From: Endomychus coccineus
Taxonomy: Eukaryota; Arthropoda; Insecta; Coleoptera; Endomychidae
Direction of reading: 5' to 3'
Length of the DNA: 64,000 nt
Assembly (NCBI GenBank): GCA_958510875.1
Contig: OY294070.1
Coordinates: 114,184,703 to 114,248,702 of the forward strand
Shown piece after piece: positions 1-11,639 of this stretch. Position numbers and translations under genes: made by a program. The notes beneath the pieces are model-generated. The model was not told the origin of the DNA. It ran no database searches and was given only the letters and a program-made list of their open reading frames with translations. The stretch's first letter is position 1, and every line of letters begins with the position of its first letter.

Positions 1-300
1 AGTGGTAGAAGCATCGATCTTCTAATCACTGTCGTTGTCGGTCACGGGTTCGAATCCAGTGACTGCGGAATTTTTCCGATGACCCGAGAAGGTGGTGAGG
101 CAAGATACAAGGGGTCGTCAAGCCTAAGTGTTATCGAGACTGCCCTGGTGGCAGGATCGAGACTACCACACGAGGTGGAGTATATATCTGAGGTGATCAA
201 ATTCGGACTTGGGAACTCCTACACTACCTTATGGGATGTTCCAGGACCATAAGGTGTCCATGAGGTGTTTCAACCACCTCCCAACATAAAACAATAAAAT
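1..300 (+). repeat. tRNA-derived SINE-like repeat, 5' end cut by the window
   Basis: Bases 1-13 resemble the D-arm of a tRNA (AGTGGTAGAAGCA). Bases 47-57 are a perfect RNA polymerase III B box (GGTTCGAATCC). The intervening spacing is about ten bases longer than in a normal tRNA, and no anticodon stem forms, so this is not a functional tRNA. A tRNA-unrelated body follows to about 300, where the sequence becomes AT-rich. This head-plus-body layout is typical of tRNA-derived SINEs. The 5' half lies outside the window, so the call is tentative. Confidence 0.3.
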
Positions 301-383
301 AGAAAACATATAATAAACGCCAAAACTGTTATATTGTGTTGAGATCTTTGTTGAGAAATTGATAATTATTTTCCTCATTCCAG

Positions 384-538
384 TGGACAAAGTTCCTGCG
401 CAAATTGGTGAAGAGCTCAAAATGATCTCTGGATTACTGAAAGCACTCGGCGTAGAATCCCATCGTGTAGATGATTCATTACATTATCTATTATTACTTA
501 CTAGATCCATCCATATGGCAATTGTTAAATTTGTCACG
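384..538 (+). CDS. Candidate internal exon of an unidentified gene
   Basis: An open stretch is bounded by a strong acceptor (pyrimidine-rich TTTTCCTCATTCCAG ending at 383) and a good donor (GTATGT from 539). It would enter in phase 1 and leave in phase 0, encoding about 51 residues. The peptide begins DKVPAQIGEELKMISGLLKA and continues hydrophobic and helical, with no low-complexity bias. I do not recognise a family. It does not resemble the secreted-peptide genes further right and would belong to a separate plus-strand gene whose other exons I cannot find. A chance open frame in AT-rich DNA remains possible. Confidence 0.35.
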
Positions 539-691
539 GTATGTATTTTATGATTTTCTACTCTCATATATGTTATATTTTGGTCAAGATCTAAACTGGC
601 AAAATTTGAGCAACTGTAGGCGGATGAATATAGATTCATATTTTCATTCCATATCGATTACTGACAATATACAAAATATAAGTACATTATA

Positions 692-1892
692 CGAGGGCAA
701 GGTGAAAAGTCTCTGAAAAATGAGACAAGAAATGATTTATTCGATCAAATTTTATTTTATCTCTCAACATAATCTCCTTTCAAAATAATACGATTACAGC
801 AATACATCAAAATAGGCGTTTGTTTCAGTGTTGACCTCATCATTGGAGCCAAATCTCTTTCCGCCGAGCCTTTTCAACAAGTTTGGATATAGATAATGAT
901 CGCGGGGGGCCAAATCTGGAGAATATGGTGGATGATGAACCAATTCGTAACGCAATTCATGCAATTTCGTCATGACGACTGATTACCTGTGGGCCGGTGC
1001 GTTGTCCTGGTTGAAGAGCAATTTTTTCTTTGCCAAATGCGGCCGCTTTCGTTTCAAATTGGCGTCGAATAGATTCAACAGCTCTGCATAGTATACGCTG
1101 GTGATCGTTTTGCCCTTTTCAAGGTAATCGATATGAACGATACCGATAAACTGTCGCCATGACTTTGCTGATCAATGAATCCACTTTGGCTTTTTTCGGC
1201 TTCGATTCGTCATCACAAGTTCACTGTTTCGACTGTTCTTTGGTCTTTGTTGTGTTGTGATGGATCCATGTTCCGTTCACAGCTATGAAACGGGGCAAAA
1301 AATACTTCCTATCGCGCTTGAACATTGCCAAACACTCCTTAAGTTGACACACGGCCACGCTTGTTGTCAACAGAGAGCAAATGCGGCACCCATCGGTCAG
1401 ATAACTTTCTCATATTCAAAAATTTATCCAAAATGTTCTGTACCCGTTCGGTTGAGATAACTATAACCTCAGCAATCTCGTGCACTTTAACTCGCCCATT
1501 TTATACCATGAATTTAATCGACGATTTCTGTCTTTGTAACCTCAATTGGATGCCCAGAACGTTAGGCGTCCTTTGTGGTCATACTATCACAACGAAAATC
1601 AGTAAACCACTTGTGAATCATTCCAATCGATGATGAAGAGTCCTCATAATGTTTAACAAACGATGCTTCGATATGCGTAATGTTTTTTTCACGCAACAAA
1701 AAATGTTCAATCAAGACGCGAAATTCACTTTTTTCCATGTCTGCAAAAACTTTATAGGCTGCTTGATTTCTATGAGTGTCAAAACAGAACTGAAAATCTT
1801 AAGACGTTCTAGTTAAAGATGGTACATCACAAATGTCACATGAGATTTTGTATTGTAGCGCCATCTATCATGGACTTTCCACCTTGTCCTCG
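692..1892 (-). mobile_element. mariner element 1 (DD34D), complete but dead
   Basis: Both ends carry matching inverted termini, CGAGGGCAAGGTGAAAAGTC at the left and the near-complement ending in CCTTGTCCTCG at the right. They are flanked by TA at 690-691 and 1893-1894, the target duplication expected of mariner. The interior encodes a degenerate mariner transposase on the minus strand. The same termini recur at about 22678 and 63255, so this family has at least three members in the window. Confidence 0.88.
740..1738 (-). pseudogene. mariner transposase pseudogene (irritans-like)
   Basis: The reading starts with MEKSEFRVLIEHFLLREKN, the N-terminal DNA-binding helix of mariner transposases. 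It continues in pieces that match the family, including an RSGHPIEVT block. The catalytic region reads LLFNQDNAPAHR, then HHPPYSPDLAPRD, giving D-34-D spacing between the second and third catalytic aspartates as in classical mariners. Several in-frame stops and frameshifts break the gene, for example just before the RSGHPIEV block, so no active transposase can be made. Confidence 0.85.
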
Positions 1893-1894
1893 TA

Positions 1895-3490
1895 ATATTA
1901 TTGTGTCTAACTTGAAAGTATGTACTATCAACTAACTTATTCGACATTCCTGCCTCATTTTATTTAGATAATCATTTTTCGTTAACTATTATCATGATTC
2001 AAATGTGTATTGTATGCTGAGGGCCATTCGAGTAAACTATATGTTGAAATTGGGTGAATCGGAGAGTAATACACTATTCGACAGGTGTAGATGTTGCTAC
2101 TTTTTGTAAACTGTTGAAGATATATAAAATGTTTCTTACTTTATTGCATAATTACTCACCTCAATCCAGATGACGTTGACATCAACGAACGACACGGGTA
2201 AGGTGTTTCGTTCACCTATTAGTACAGTCGTTTTATGGATTTTTTTGAGATTTGATACTTTTTTTCCGACTTAAGCTTTGAAAATACAGAAAGTTAGTAA
2301 ATTTTCGCAGATTACGAGAAAAATAGTGGCTGAAAACCTCCAATGAAGGAAAATGTCTTAATTAATATATATATTATATGATTTCCCGTGTTTTTCCGGG
2401 AAAGAACACTTATCTTCGAAAATAAGCAATTTAGAAGGAGAAGTTTCGGAAAAAGTTGTTCAGCATTAAATTTTACATAGGAATTGACTATTCTGAATTC
2501 AATTTTCATCGTATTTTCCAAGCATTGGATGGGAGAACCAAATATTCTCGAATAAGAACTATATATGAGAAAAAATTGCATTTGGCTGGTAAATATGGTA
2601 TGATAATTTCATATTGGGGTATATAACGTTACTGTAAATGATTATAATTAAGAATTTTCCAATATTTGCCCTAATTTTCCGGGTTAGGAAATGTTTTTTT
2701 TTTCAATCTTAGTGTATATGTCGATTTTTAGGTTTTATAGCGCTCTGATAACGATTTTTCAGTTCATTTTGTCGTCAAAAATCATTGAAAACGTACATTC
2801 AGGAAAAGGAAAACTTTTTTTATTATGGCGTGTAACAGATCAATTCTTATATTTTTTAGGGTTCTGAAAATGTTTTTTCACTTTGTTTCATCGTGAAAAA
2901 TCATTGAAAATATATATCCGAAAATTTTAATTTAAACAATTTAATATTAAAAACAAGGTTGTTAGAATCAAATTGTTTTTCACTTAAACGATTTTTTAAT
3001 CAAATATATCAATAAAATAATTGTTTACACGGAATACACAACAGCTCAGCTGTAAATATTTTATAATAACGTTTAACGTATACAATAACAGAGCACACGT
3101 GGCGTTATTTTGGGCATTGGAGTTGTGCTACATACATAGTCCAGCGCATCGAAAGATTTAACGCAGTGGTGCTCGATCGAGAATTTTAAACGCGCGGGAG
3201 ATCAAGAATTTTTTTAATTTTTTTTTATAATTTTATGTAATTTGTTTTTTTTTATTGCTCCACATTCTAACGAGAACAATTGAATTTCGTGACAAAATTC
3301 TCGAATTTTGAGGTTTGAAGAAAATATTCTTCGTTTAATACACTCTTTAACAAACACATATTGACAAACCAGTTATTTTGAGTATCTAATCGGCTTTGAG
3401 AAGTTGGAATATCAAAGGTCTAAAAACAGTTATCAGCTTACTTTATAATATTTATAGTTTTAATAAGAAATGCACTAGTAATAAATTCTC
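1895..3490. other. AT-rich intergenic DNA, no gene recognised
   Basis: No open frame with family resemblance. Between about 2590 and 2960 there are degenerate repeats of a GGAAAA/ATTTTCCGG-type motif followed by 'AAAATCATTGAAAA' twice (about 2778 and 2897). They look like a decayed member of the repeat family seen at 6.1-6.5 kb and 39.5-40.5 kb. Poly-T runs lie near 3210-3260. A possible minus-strand donor near 2159 has no matching phase and was not accepted as an exon. Confidence 0.5.
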
Positions 3491-3504
3491 ACAAATTTCG
3501 TTTT

Positions 3505-3930
3505 TTTAAACAAAACGTGACATGTTTCACCACAGGGTGGCTTTATCAAATAATGGTTTTACCAACTATGGTTTATTCTTTAAATATTGAAATCGAAATT
3601 GAAAAGGAAGGGATGAGTTTGGTACGTGTACAGTAAGATGAGAGTCACAAATAAATTTAATAATGGAGAATTGGTGAAGTACATGTGATGATTTAGAAGG
3701 TTTCCTTCTTTTCATTTTTAAACTTTGAAACGATGATCAGTTTCTTTGATATGGTTTACAGCTTTTGAATATCCTTTGCTCAGAATAAAATTTTCTCCAA
3801 TTTCAGTTTTCAAAGATCTTCCTGCCTGGCCTGTATATAATTTATCACAATCGTCACATTTTATTTTGTATACTCCTGATTCTTGATCTTGACCATGTGG
3901 TGAAACAAGTCACATTTTGTTTAATGAAAA
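3505..3930 (-). pseudogene. Penelope-like element fragment (GIY-YIG endonuclease)
   Basis: The minus strand between about 3890 and 3780 encodes SGVYKIKCDDCDKLYTGQAG, the start of the GIY-YIG endonuclease domain used by Penelope-like retroelements (usual form GxYxxxCxxC...YxGQTGR). The reading runs on through RSLKTEIGENF and breaks down by about 3690. A matched inverted pair, ACGTGACATGTTTCACCAC near 3515 and its complement near 3905, brackets it. The 'GTTTCACCACA' motif also occurs beside the Penelope remnant at about 19710. Only the endonuclease end survives. Confidence 0.65.
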
Positions 3931-4635
3931 CGAAGCGTGTGAACATTTATCAAAGTGCATTTTTTTATTAAACCAATAGATATAAATTATCAACAAGAAA
4001 GCACTCAAACCATCCAAAGTTCTATTAATTGTTTGCAGGAGCTATTGTGTTAGTGCAACTAACTTACTTATTATTAAGCTAGTGATAATCAAACTTGCAA
4101 TAGTTACTTCATTTATACTCTCTTTATGTTCAATCAAAACCTTTTGCCTTATCTTCTAATAATCATGACTGAAAAAGTTAATATTGAATAATACTGATGT
4201 GTGTGTAATTTGTTTGAAATATAGCAATTCAACAAATTTCCTCAACGAATGGAATATCTTGGAAAAAACCAAAGTTTTCCGTTGTGAAAATGACATGTAA
4301 GGAGTTTCTGTGGGCGCTAACTACAAATATTGTGGTCAATTTTCTGATACTTGATATGAACAAGAATCAAAAAGTGTCGTGAACGATTATACACTATGAG
4401 TGAAATTTAGCTCATCAATTCTGTAGAGTCCCAGCTAAATTTGAAGCAAAACACGGTTAAAAAGATCATTTTCAAGGAAGGCGCGATACAGTTTTCGTTG
4501 TTGGTGCGTGATAACTGATAACTAGTCTTTTGATATTTTTTGTACTGAATTTCCCTTGAATTATATTCAATTTTCATCATAGTAATCTCTAGAAGGTATT
4601 GAAAAACATGCTTTAAGTTAATAAGACTTTTTTTT
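3931..4635. other. No gene recognised
   Basis: AT-rich sequence without a convincing open frame, splice-bounded exon or structured repeat. Confidence 0.5.
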
Positions 4636-5091
4636 TTAATATTTCCAGAAATGTATAAAACTTGTCGTTGCTTTCAATCCATTCACGAACATTTCCATCC
4701 TGTTATCCAAATTTTTCGAAATACTGAAAATTCTTATTGAGATGGTGCGAGTCTTCTGACTGGTGTGTGCCATTTCAATTTTTATCATCAGATTTGTAAT
4801 CAACGCCCCAAAAAAACCAATATATGCTATCTTAAACACAAGAAGTATAATTTTGCTATATTGCCATATGCACGTTTCAGTTCCCTCATGTAGCATTTGA
4901 TGTAAGGGAAATATCATAATCGGCCCAAAAAAAATACTGGATTTTCGCCATTTTGAGCATTTCACAATCGATCTAGAATGTTTTTTACATGATATGTGTG
5001 TGTTTTTTTTACGAGAGTAAGTGGAAATCTTCAAAATATGCTGCGAAGTCCAAGCTTCGCAGTGTGTGAAATTTCTACTTCCTAAAACCAT
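4636..5091 (-). CDS. Unidentified 151-codon open frame
   Basis: This is one of the longer uninterrupted frames in an AT-rich background. The predicted peptide has a basic N-terminal half, a hydrophobic segment around residues 75-105 (KIILLVFKIAYIGFFGALIT) that could cross a membrane, and a short C-terminal tail. I recognise no domain. Sequence composition matches the surrounding non-coding DNA, and the frame crosses poly-A and poly-T runs, which argues for chance. No conserved neighbour, promoter or splice structure supports it. Confidence 0.15.
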   Translation of the reverse strand: MVLGSRNFTHCEAWTSQHILKISTYSRKKNTHISCKKHSRSIVKCSKWRKSSIFFGPIMIFPLHQMLHEGTETCIWQYSKIILLVFKIAYIGFFGALITNLMIKIEMAHTSQKTRTISIRIFSISKNLDNRMEMFVNGLKATTSFIHFWKY

Positions 5092-5984
5092 CTCCCGTTA
5101 CGTCAGTCAGTGCACCCTGCGAGACCGTCATCAGGCATTACTTCGCGGGGGACAAAATGGCTGTTTCGCACCCTTCCGAAAATAATAAGCGTATGTTCCC
5201 GAAAATTCGTGTATAATTCATATCTGGGTTCAAATTAGTATTGAGTAATGTATTTTGCTCCATTTTGTAGGTGGAATAATGTTGCAATTATTCTGATCTG
5301 CCTGTATCAAATTTTCATCGAATAAGCTATTATTAAATCGAAATTCGAAACAAGTTGTGAAATATTTCCATTCATTTTTAAAAGTAAACATCAAATTTGA
5401 GTTGCAGATCTCCAATTTTTCCTAATCTTGTTTTGATTCTGGTATCACTGTTGGCCAAAATATCTGATCAAAACGTAAAAATTTTGTGAAGTATTAGAAT
5501 TAAGTTTTTCTAAGAGCTCATAACTAGTATAGCGCGCAACTTTTTTGTTTCAGGGAACCACTTATGATGGTGGACTTCCATTACACGGATTGAAGGAGTA
5601 TTAGGTTAACGAAATGTAGCTTATTTATAGAATAATACATATTTCAAAACAGAAAATTATCTGTATTATGATTCAACATTGATATGTTGCTTGTAGTATG
5701 AATACAGTAGAGAAGGATTTTGAAAATAAATTAACATTACAATGAGGAACTTGCATATTTTTTTATTCTCTTACTGAATTTGTCATATTATCAAAAATTA
5801 ATAGCCATATACGTTTTTCAATTGATTTCCTACAAAATAATGAATTTTGTTTTATTCGGTTCTGGCGTCACTCTGGGATCAAAATGTCACAATTTTGTGA
5901 AGTATAGGAATTTGGTTGTTATAAAAATACTGTTGAAGTATCAGGCCCTTTCATATACCAAGTATCCATCATCAAGATAAATTA
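5092..5984. other. No gene recognised
   Basis: AT-rich. The stretches 5436-5500 and 5858-5920 resemble each other (a 'TCTGG..TCAC' segment, then 'GATCAAAA.GT..AAAATTTTGTGAAGTAT'), so this part is probably a decayed tandem repeat leading into the array at 5985. Confidence 0.4.
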
Positions 5985-6560
5985 TGAATCAAAATGTGCC
6001 TGTTCAAATACTATTTGAAGTTGATGATGAAAACGAGGGGTTACCGTCACCTGGAGATAAATCTGAGTTTATTGAATTGCTGTTTCATGAAAATGTCAAG
6101 TTTTCCGGTCAATACGGTAGAATTTCAAAATTCCGACAATGGATTCGTGTTCAGCGACCTCGGAAACCCCCGAGCTACAGATGCACCGTTCGCAGATTTT
6201 GGTTGTAGTTTCTCATCAAAATGTCAAGTTTTCCTGAATTTTCCGATTCTGACAACTGATTAGTGATCAGCGAAAACTCCCGAATGAATTTTTTTACACT
6301 CGTGATGCAACATTTGTGAATTTTTGTAGAATTTTTCCATGAAAATGCCTAGATTCCCAGCCAAATATGTAGAATTTTTCGATACTGACAACAGAATCGT
6401 GATCAGCAACCTCGAAAACTTTCGAGTGATTTTTTTTACGTTAGTGATGCAATGTTTGTAGATTTTGGTTGTAATTTGCTATGAAAATGTCAAGTTTTCT
6501 GGAATTTTCCGATTCTGACAACGGATTCGTGATCAGCTATCTCCAAAATCCCCTAGTAAT
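5985..6560 (+). repeat. Degenerate tandem repeat array, 'GATCAGCGAC' family
   Basis: About four diverged units share the blocks AAAATGTCAAGTTTTC, TTTCCGATTCTGACAAC and GGATTCGTGATCAGC, at roughly 6090-6180, 6215-6290, 6340-6430 and 6480-6560. The same GATCAGCGAC block builds the fold-back element at 39.5-40.5 kb. The first 90 bases (6010-6085) match, in the opposite orientation, a stretch at about 63160-63240. The short open frames here are products of the repeat, not genes. Confidence 0.7.
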
Positions 6561-8840
6561 GATTTGCGGTCAATTTCCTTTCATATTCATATTTTTTTGT
6601 CAAATAAGTTAGTTAATTATCGGTTAAATCAAAACAATTAATTAGAGGCTTTATCATTGATCAACAAATAGGGATAACAGAAGCGCAAGTTTAATAGGAT
6701 CTCCTGGTTTGGGGCGCTTTCCCGAACATTTTCACATCAAGAACGTCCAAATCGGTCAATAGTAGCAAAATCACGATGTCAAATGCCAATTTTACCAGAC
6801 TAATAGGATTATGAAGATAAATAAAGGTAAAATATCAAACTATAGGCGAGATTAGATGATTGGAAATTACTTTTGACAGTACTCATTGCAATTGGCAATC
6901 ATAGTAATACTCTAGCCGATACTCCTCACTTCAAAACGATCAAACTGTGCGTGAATAGTTGATCTATAGTGAAGCATCGAATCGCATTGTGTTCATCAAT
7001 GATCTACTATCCTTTCAGAGGCTTATATTCATAAAAATATGAGACTCTGACGTGACCAAAGTGGTGTGATTGGTAAATACCCTTGACTAGACATCCAGAA
7101 ATGTGTGTTCAAATCCCGCCTATGTTTTATGCTCATTCATCTTTATAATTTTATGTTATATATATGCTATATTTGAAATTTGTAGTTCAAGAAATAATGA
7201 TGCAGTCTTATAAAACATTTATTGAGAATCAAACATTCACATTCGTGAAATGTAGCTATAATTACATAAAACTGTTTTTGGGCTGTAGAAGAAATGTGTT
7301 CATTACAGATGCATAAACTCTGCATTGGGGCTGATTCTTGTAGTAGGCATGATCAGGAATGCCACGTGTTGATAATTCAAGCTGCTACATGCTAGATCCT
7401 AGTCAATTAATTGATTTCCGCCTCGATTAACCTAAGCTGAAAAAATTTATCTGGAGTAACATTTTTTGATGACATTATCAAATTATCATTAGTTCACACA
7501 TTGTAACTTCGCAATTGATATTGACCTGTGATAGCGTTGTATGGAAGTTGAAAGTTGGCATTCTTACGGTTGATATCGAAACACGTTGCAAATTTATCAT
7601 GACGTGCATGCGGGCTTATTTCGAGCAAGGAAGCAACTTAAAAAAACATACCCTTCGTAATGAAATACTATTTGTCTGTGATTTCATGGAATTTTCCAAT
7701 TATATCGTGTTGAGAATTGTGATTTTAGACAACTATTGCTAATGATAACTAGAACGGTTTTGGAAGGTCCCATTCGCTGGTGGAATTCCACAAAAACTGT
7801 TATACGATTGGGCAAGGAAAAATTGAGTTATACAGATGGCAAAAAAAAACAAATCGATACAGTTTGCTCTGTTCGTAGTAGCACCATATTCATCATGATC
7901 TGGGAATCTCAATTCATGTATCACAAAACAACAACGCACATCGATTAACGTTGCTCGACGGTTGTTCTCAACTATTCGTCAATAAGGAGTTCGATACTTG
8001 ATTTCACGAGAATTTTATTCCAATAATCGCCTCTAAATGAGTATGAGATGACGTATATCTCTTTATCATTTCGAGAAAGTACAAAAGAAGTAGAATCTCT
8101 AATTTTGGTGTTGGATCTAAGTAGCTTTGGCTCTAATCGTTTTGTTCATATGATTGCCAGTTTGTCCATGAAGCTATGCGTAGAAAATGTTTTACTTACT
8201 AAAGTTCGAATAACAGAACACCGAGGGGCATTATTCTCAACACAAGACAACCTTGAGTGTTATAACATCAACAGGAGGCTTGGAGAAGCTTACGAGCCTT
8301 ACAACAGTACCCGTTTACTGTTGAAGGCGCATGTACGGTATTGATTGTGACAGGTGATAAATATTACAATTTAACAGAGTCGTATGTATTTCTTGTGGAA
8401 AATTATATATTGCACCTGCTTCTTCTTGTGAGATTGGAAATAAGCGTGTATAAAAGTGTTATGACAGAATAAAGTGGGTTGCTAAATCATTTTCTGAGTC
8501 TAAGCTTCCATATTATAGACCAATCAGGTCCCTCGATATGAATTAGATAAAGAGAACAATGTAAATCCTAAAGCTTACAAAAACAGACAGGACTATATTC
8601 AGTGCATCATAAAGTTTCAGAATTTACGTCAATACCTAATGTAAGTCATATTTATATTTATAGTCATTGCCTGCACCAAGTGCACCCGCCTCTACATTTT
8701 GAGGCGAAATGCGACATTTATCTACTGTTTAGCCTATTGTCAGTCAAAACGCGCATTGTGGCATCAATCGAAATGACGAAAGCCGCCGCTCCGTTCGAGT
8801 GTTCTCCGCAAAGTGACCGATGGCAACTATCGAAAGGAAA
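6561..8840. other. No gene recognised apart from a SINE-like head
   Basis: Apart from the tRNA-like segment at 7050-7125, I see no domain. Open frames at 8048-8344 and 8602-8880 (plus strand) show no recognisable motif and no flanking splice or promoter context. Confidence 0.4.
7050..7125 (+). repeat. tRNA-like SINE head
   Basis: The segment GTGGTGTGATTGGTAAATAC is an A-box region and GTTCAAATCCC (7107-7117) is a B box, separated by about 40 bases. They end in a CCGCCT tail, as in tRNA-derived SINE promoters. The anticodon arm does not pair well, so it is not a functional tRNA. Confidence 0.35.
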
Positions 8841-8841
8841 T

Positions 8842-8906
8842 TCATATATTAATAGCGTAGCCGACGAGTTCAATAGATAAAAGTTGGGTGTTGGTTTGAG
8901 TATCGT
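8842..8906 (-). CDS. Gene A candidate terminal exon
   Basis: A strong acceptor (CTCGCCTCTTTCAG) opens a phase-1 frame of 20 codons (DTQTNTQLLSIELVGYAINI) ending in TGA at 8842. With this exon the eight gene A exons sum to 516 bases, that is 171 residues plus stop, in one frame. No homologue is visible in genes B or C and I found no AATAAA within 500 bases downstream (one reads at about 8010), so the assignment is by position and phase only. Confidence 0.4.
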
Positions 8907-9100
8907 CTGAAAGAGGCGAGACTATAGATATGCTAAAAACTTTAACAATTATTGAAAATTATGTAGTTTGGCTGTGATGAGCTTAGGAAAAACCGTGCAA
9001 AGTTCAAAACTGAAATGTTTTGTGAGTAATGGACCGGCAGGTCACTATAAGACAACCGAGTAGGCCGATGTCGTCCGGGGTAAGCCTAGTTTTCACTTAC

Positions 9101-9154
9101 CTGTTGTTGTTGTTACCTCATTCGCTATTGTTGATGTTGGCGCAGCATCAGTAT
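9101..9154 (-). CDS. Gene A micro-exon (54 nt, threonine-rich)
   Basis: Acceptor ATTTTGTAG and donor GTAAGT bound 54 bases in phase 1 to 1, encoding TDAAPTSTIANEVTTTT. The first half is the SAAPTS motif. The extra length is an ACA (Thr) codon run that could be replication slippage. The intron beyond the acceptor (AATATAACAAATTACTG) matches the introns beside the 12.9 and 12.5 kb exons. Confidence 0.68.
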
Positions 9155-9164
9155 CTACAAAATA

Positions 9165-9740
9165 TAACAAATTACTGCCCTTAAGAGATTAATAATTAGT
9201 AGAATACGATTTGAAACTTCATTATCTGCATTACTCGAGAGAGAACTGACCAAGCGGGGCGAAAAAAGATGTCTCTGCGAAACGTCAGGTAAACGGTGGA
9301 CCACATACCGTTTACCCATAAAAACCACGACGCACCTGGTAAAACAGGTAACACGGGGAGCTGAGAGTTGGCTATAGCCCAGATGGGGCAATGATATAGT
9401 ATAGCGAGCAGCGCCCGTGAATGAAGGTCCGCCTAAGTAGTCCTTCTAGGGTAAGGGAGAAAAGGCAGCTGCCTTTGCGTGAGTAAATGCTGTATCACAT
9501 GGCTTCACCCCTAAAGTCCGGTGTCTGTGCTTTTTATCCCAGGTTTCCGGGTAATGGATTCGCTGCCAGGGCAATGATATGTGGGTAGGCCGACGGCTAC
9601 TCGTCAAACGGAAGCTGTTTGACACTGAGCACGAGTAGGCAGGGGGAGAGGGGCCCAGATGGCTTAAGATACGATTTCCTCTCCAAATACGGCGTTGGTT
9701 TCTGGTGAGCAGTGACGTGCTGCTGAAAGTGAGAGAGGAC
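9165..9740. other. GC-richer repeat DNA, unassigned
   Basis: From about 9270 to 9740 base composition is clearly less AT-rich than the neighbours. No protein motif is recognised in either strand. It directly abuts the 3' tail of a minus-strand retrotransposon, so it may be an older inserted element. Confidence 0.35.
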
Positions 9741-10300
9741 AATCAATCAATCAATCAATCAAAGCGAGGGCGGACCATTCCGGAGCACTTAGACCGCTCG
9801 ATTGGGTTCATTGTGCGCCCCTTGACACAAGAATCAGTTCAGCAGGCCTAAGGCAGGCTCTTATGGCTTCAAGCGGCATATGTGTGCTGCCGAGGTGTGT
9901 AGCCTGAGTGAAGCCAGTGCTGGACATTCTGCCAGGATGTGAGAAGAATTTTCATCCACCTCTCCACATCGTAAACTGCGTCTTCAACAATGCCCATTGT
10001 GTGTAGATGTTTATTCAGATGACAGTGTCCTGTGAGGAGTCCTGTCACCAGTTTAAGGCCTTTCCTGCCCATAGAGAGTAAAGTTTCAGCGAGTTTATGC
10101 GAGAACTGCCTGATATGGAGATTCGCTTGTCTCATGCCGGAGAACCATGCCAGACCGAGAGCCACTGTCTATCCAGAAGCTTCTCGACGGTGTGGAGCCC
10201 GGATAGGGCAAGCCAGACGCTTAGAGTTCACTGGGCGGGTAAGCGGGGGTTTAGTCCTTCGAAGTTCTTATCGTGCATGGTATATGGAATAACTCGCGCG
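9741..10300 (-). mobile_element. Non-LTR retrotransposon 3' end (jockey-like), tail (TTGA)n
   Basis: The minus strand encodes the region after the RNase H domain: GMRQANLHIRQFSHKLAETL, then LKLVTGLLTGHCHLNKHLH, then a broken Cys-His block (…DENSSHILAECPAL in mixed frames). This LTGHC-LN-HLH region followed by CxxC...HxxxxC is typical of jockey-group elements. The 3' end is marked by five TTGA repeats (9741-9762 read on the minus strand), the simple-repeat tail usual for such elements. Frameshifts show it is dead. It lies in a gene A intron. Confidence 0.75.
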
Positions 10301-11040
10301 ACGTGTCATTATTTCATGCTGATCATATTAGTCCAGGCAATGGTTCAAATTACCAATCGTCGTGATGGATCCTTATTTTTCGTCAAACTTGGTGAGTAGG
10401 TTTATACCGCCTTGAAGTTAGAAAACAGTGAAAATGTCTAAAAAAACAGATAGTGTTCTGATATTCTAGGATCTAAATGAACTCCTTCACTCCATCCACT
10501 TTTCAAAAAAAAATCCATTCCCCTAGAATCCAGTCGCGTCAGCGTATCTTTAATTGGGTAAAATTGAAATGATCATTCAGAGGTGTTCCGGGTCGCTCAT
10601 TATCAATCCGTCATTGAATTTCTGAATTCAGAATGGATAAAAAATGGCTTCTTTCTCATAATGGCTTACCTACTCCAAAAATTAAAATCAATCGTTAAAA
10701 TATAACTTTCAACCATTTCGAATTAGGAAATTTCAATGACGAATCCGTAATTAGTGACCTAAAATACCTTCGGATTTCATTGAAATCAGGTTGATTCAAC
10801 ACGACTTATCTTAAATTTCTCAAAGAGAGTCGGCATCAGATAGCTGCGGAAAAATCACCCATAACTCAGAAATTATGCATTTTGAGAAAATTATGATCAA
10901 TGGAAAAAATTAATTTCATCATCGTATAAAAGGGGGTTGTAACTCAGAAGGGAGGCATGCAAAATGACAAGAGTACATACATTTATGTTGATTCCAAAAA
11001 CCCAAGAATACCATTCGTCTTTATTCGGACAGGTTTTTAC
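10301..11040. other. No gene recognised
   Basis: AT-rich intron-like DNA without domain or repeat that I can identify. Confidence 0.4.
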
Positions 11041-11052
11041 AGTAATCCAAGC

Positions 11053-11433
11053 TCAAACGATTTTTGGCCAATAACTAGGCATTAAACTAAAAACGTGGTT
11101 CCGTACTTTCCAAATATCACCTCGGACACTATAATTTGACCAAGTTTCATCAAATTTTGAATTTATCGCAACAATTGCCAGTTTAAAAGCTTCATTTACT
11201 ATCACTGCCTCCTTAAATGGATGACTTTCAAGCCATACGTTCACTACGAGGTCGGTCACAGTACGCTTCGCATATGCTCGAAGGGATAAGTCAGAGTGAG
11301 TGAGCCGATCAGGAGCGCGAGCCGCAGTTTGTATAATTGCGCCAGCCGGACTTCTTATAACTGAAAAATGTATGGGTGTGCGTTTAAAATCTATAATTCG
11401 TAAAAGGCTTGAGGTACAGTGAATCGAAGTCAA
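11053..11433 (-). CDS. Unidentified 126-codon open frame
   Basis: A long open frame in sequence that is GC-richer than its surroundings. The peptide (with blocks such as PAGAIIQTAARAPDRLTHSD and FKLAIVAINSKFDETWSNYS) has mixed composition and no low-complexity bias, but I recognise no family. A second open frame lies just upstream on the same strand (11444-11638). The pair may be a decayed transposon gene. No splice or regulatory support is visible. Confidence 0.22.
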   Translation of the reverse strand: MTSIHCTSSLLRIIDFKRTPIHFSVIRSPAGAIIQTAARAPDRLTHSDLSLRAYAKRTVTDLVVNVWLESHPFKEAVIVNEAFKLAIVAINSKFDETWSNYSVRGDIWKVRNHVFSLMPSYWPKIV

Positions 11434-11639
11434 TGTTCGACCGCTATGTGGAAACCAAAAACGTGCCGAATGAGCACAAAGGACGGAGGGCTTCGTTCGC
11501 CACGCGAGCTTGATTCTTTACTCTACAATCGGCCAGATAGGTAGCGCATTGAACAGTGCGCCAAACAAAGTGAATAGCGTTGAGTGTTCCGTCGGACCAC
11601 TCTACTCGGTAACTAGAAAACGGCTTACGATACGACAAT

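Noticed and set aside
1..60. Functional tRNA gene
   Set aside because: B box present but the anticodon stem does not pair and spacing is wrong; SINE-like instead.
2159..2215. Possible minus-strand micro-exon ending in GAG|GTGAGT
   Set aside because: The acceptor lacks a pyrimidine tract and the exon would be phase 1 to 0, unlike the family.
9446..9742. 98-codon minus-strand open frame in GC-richer DNA
   Set aside because: No recognisable domain; lies beyond the 3' tail of a retrotransposon, and composition rather than coding explains the open frame.
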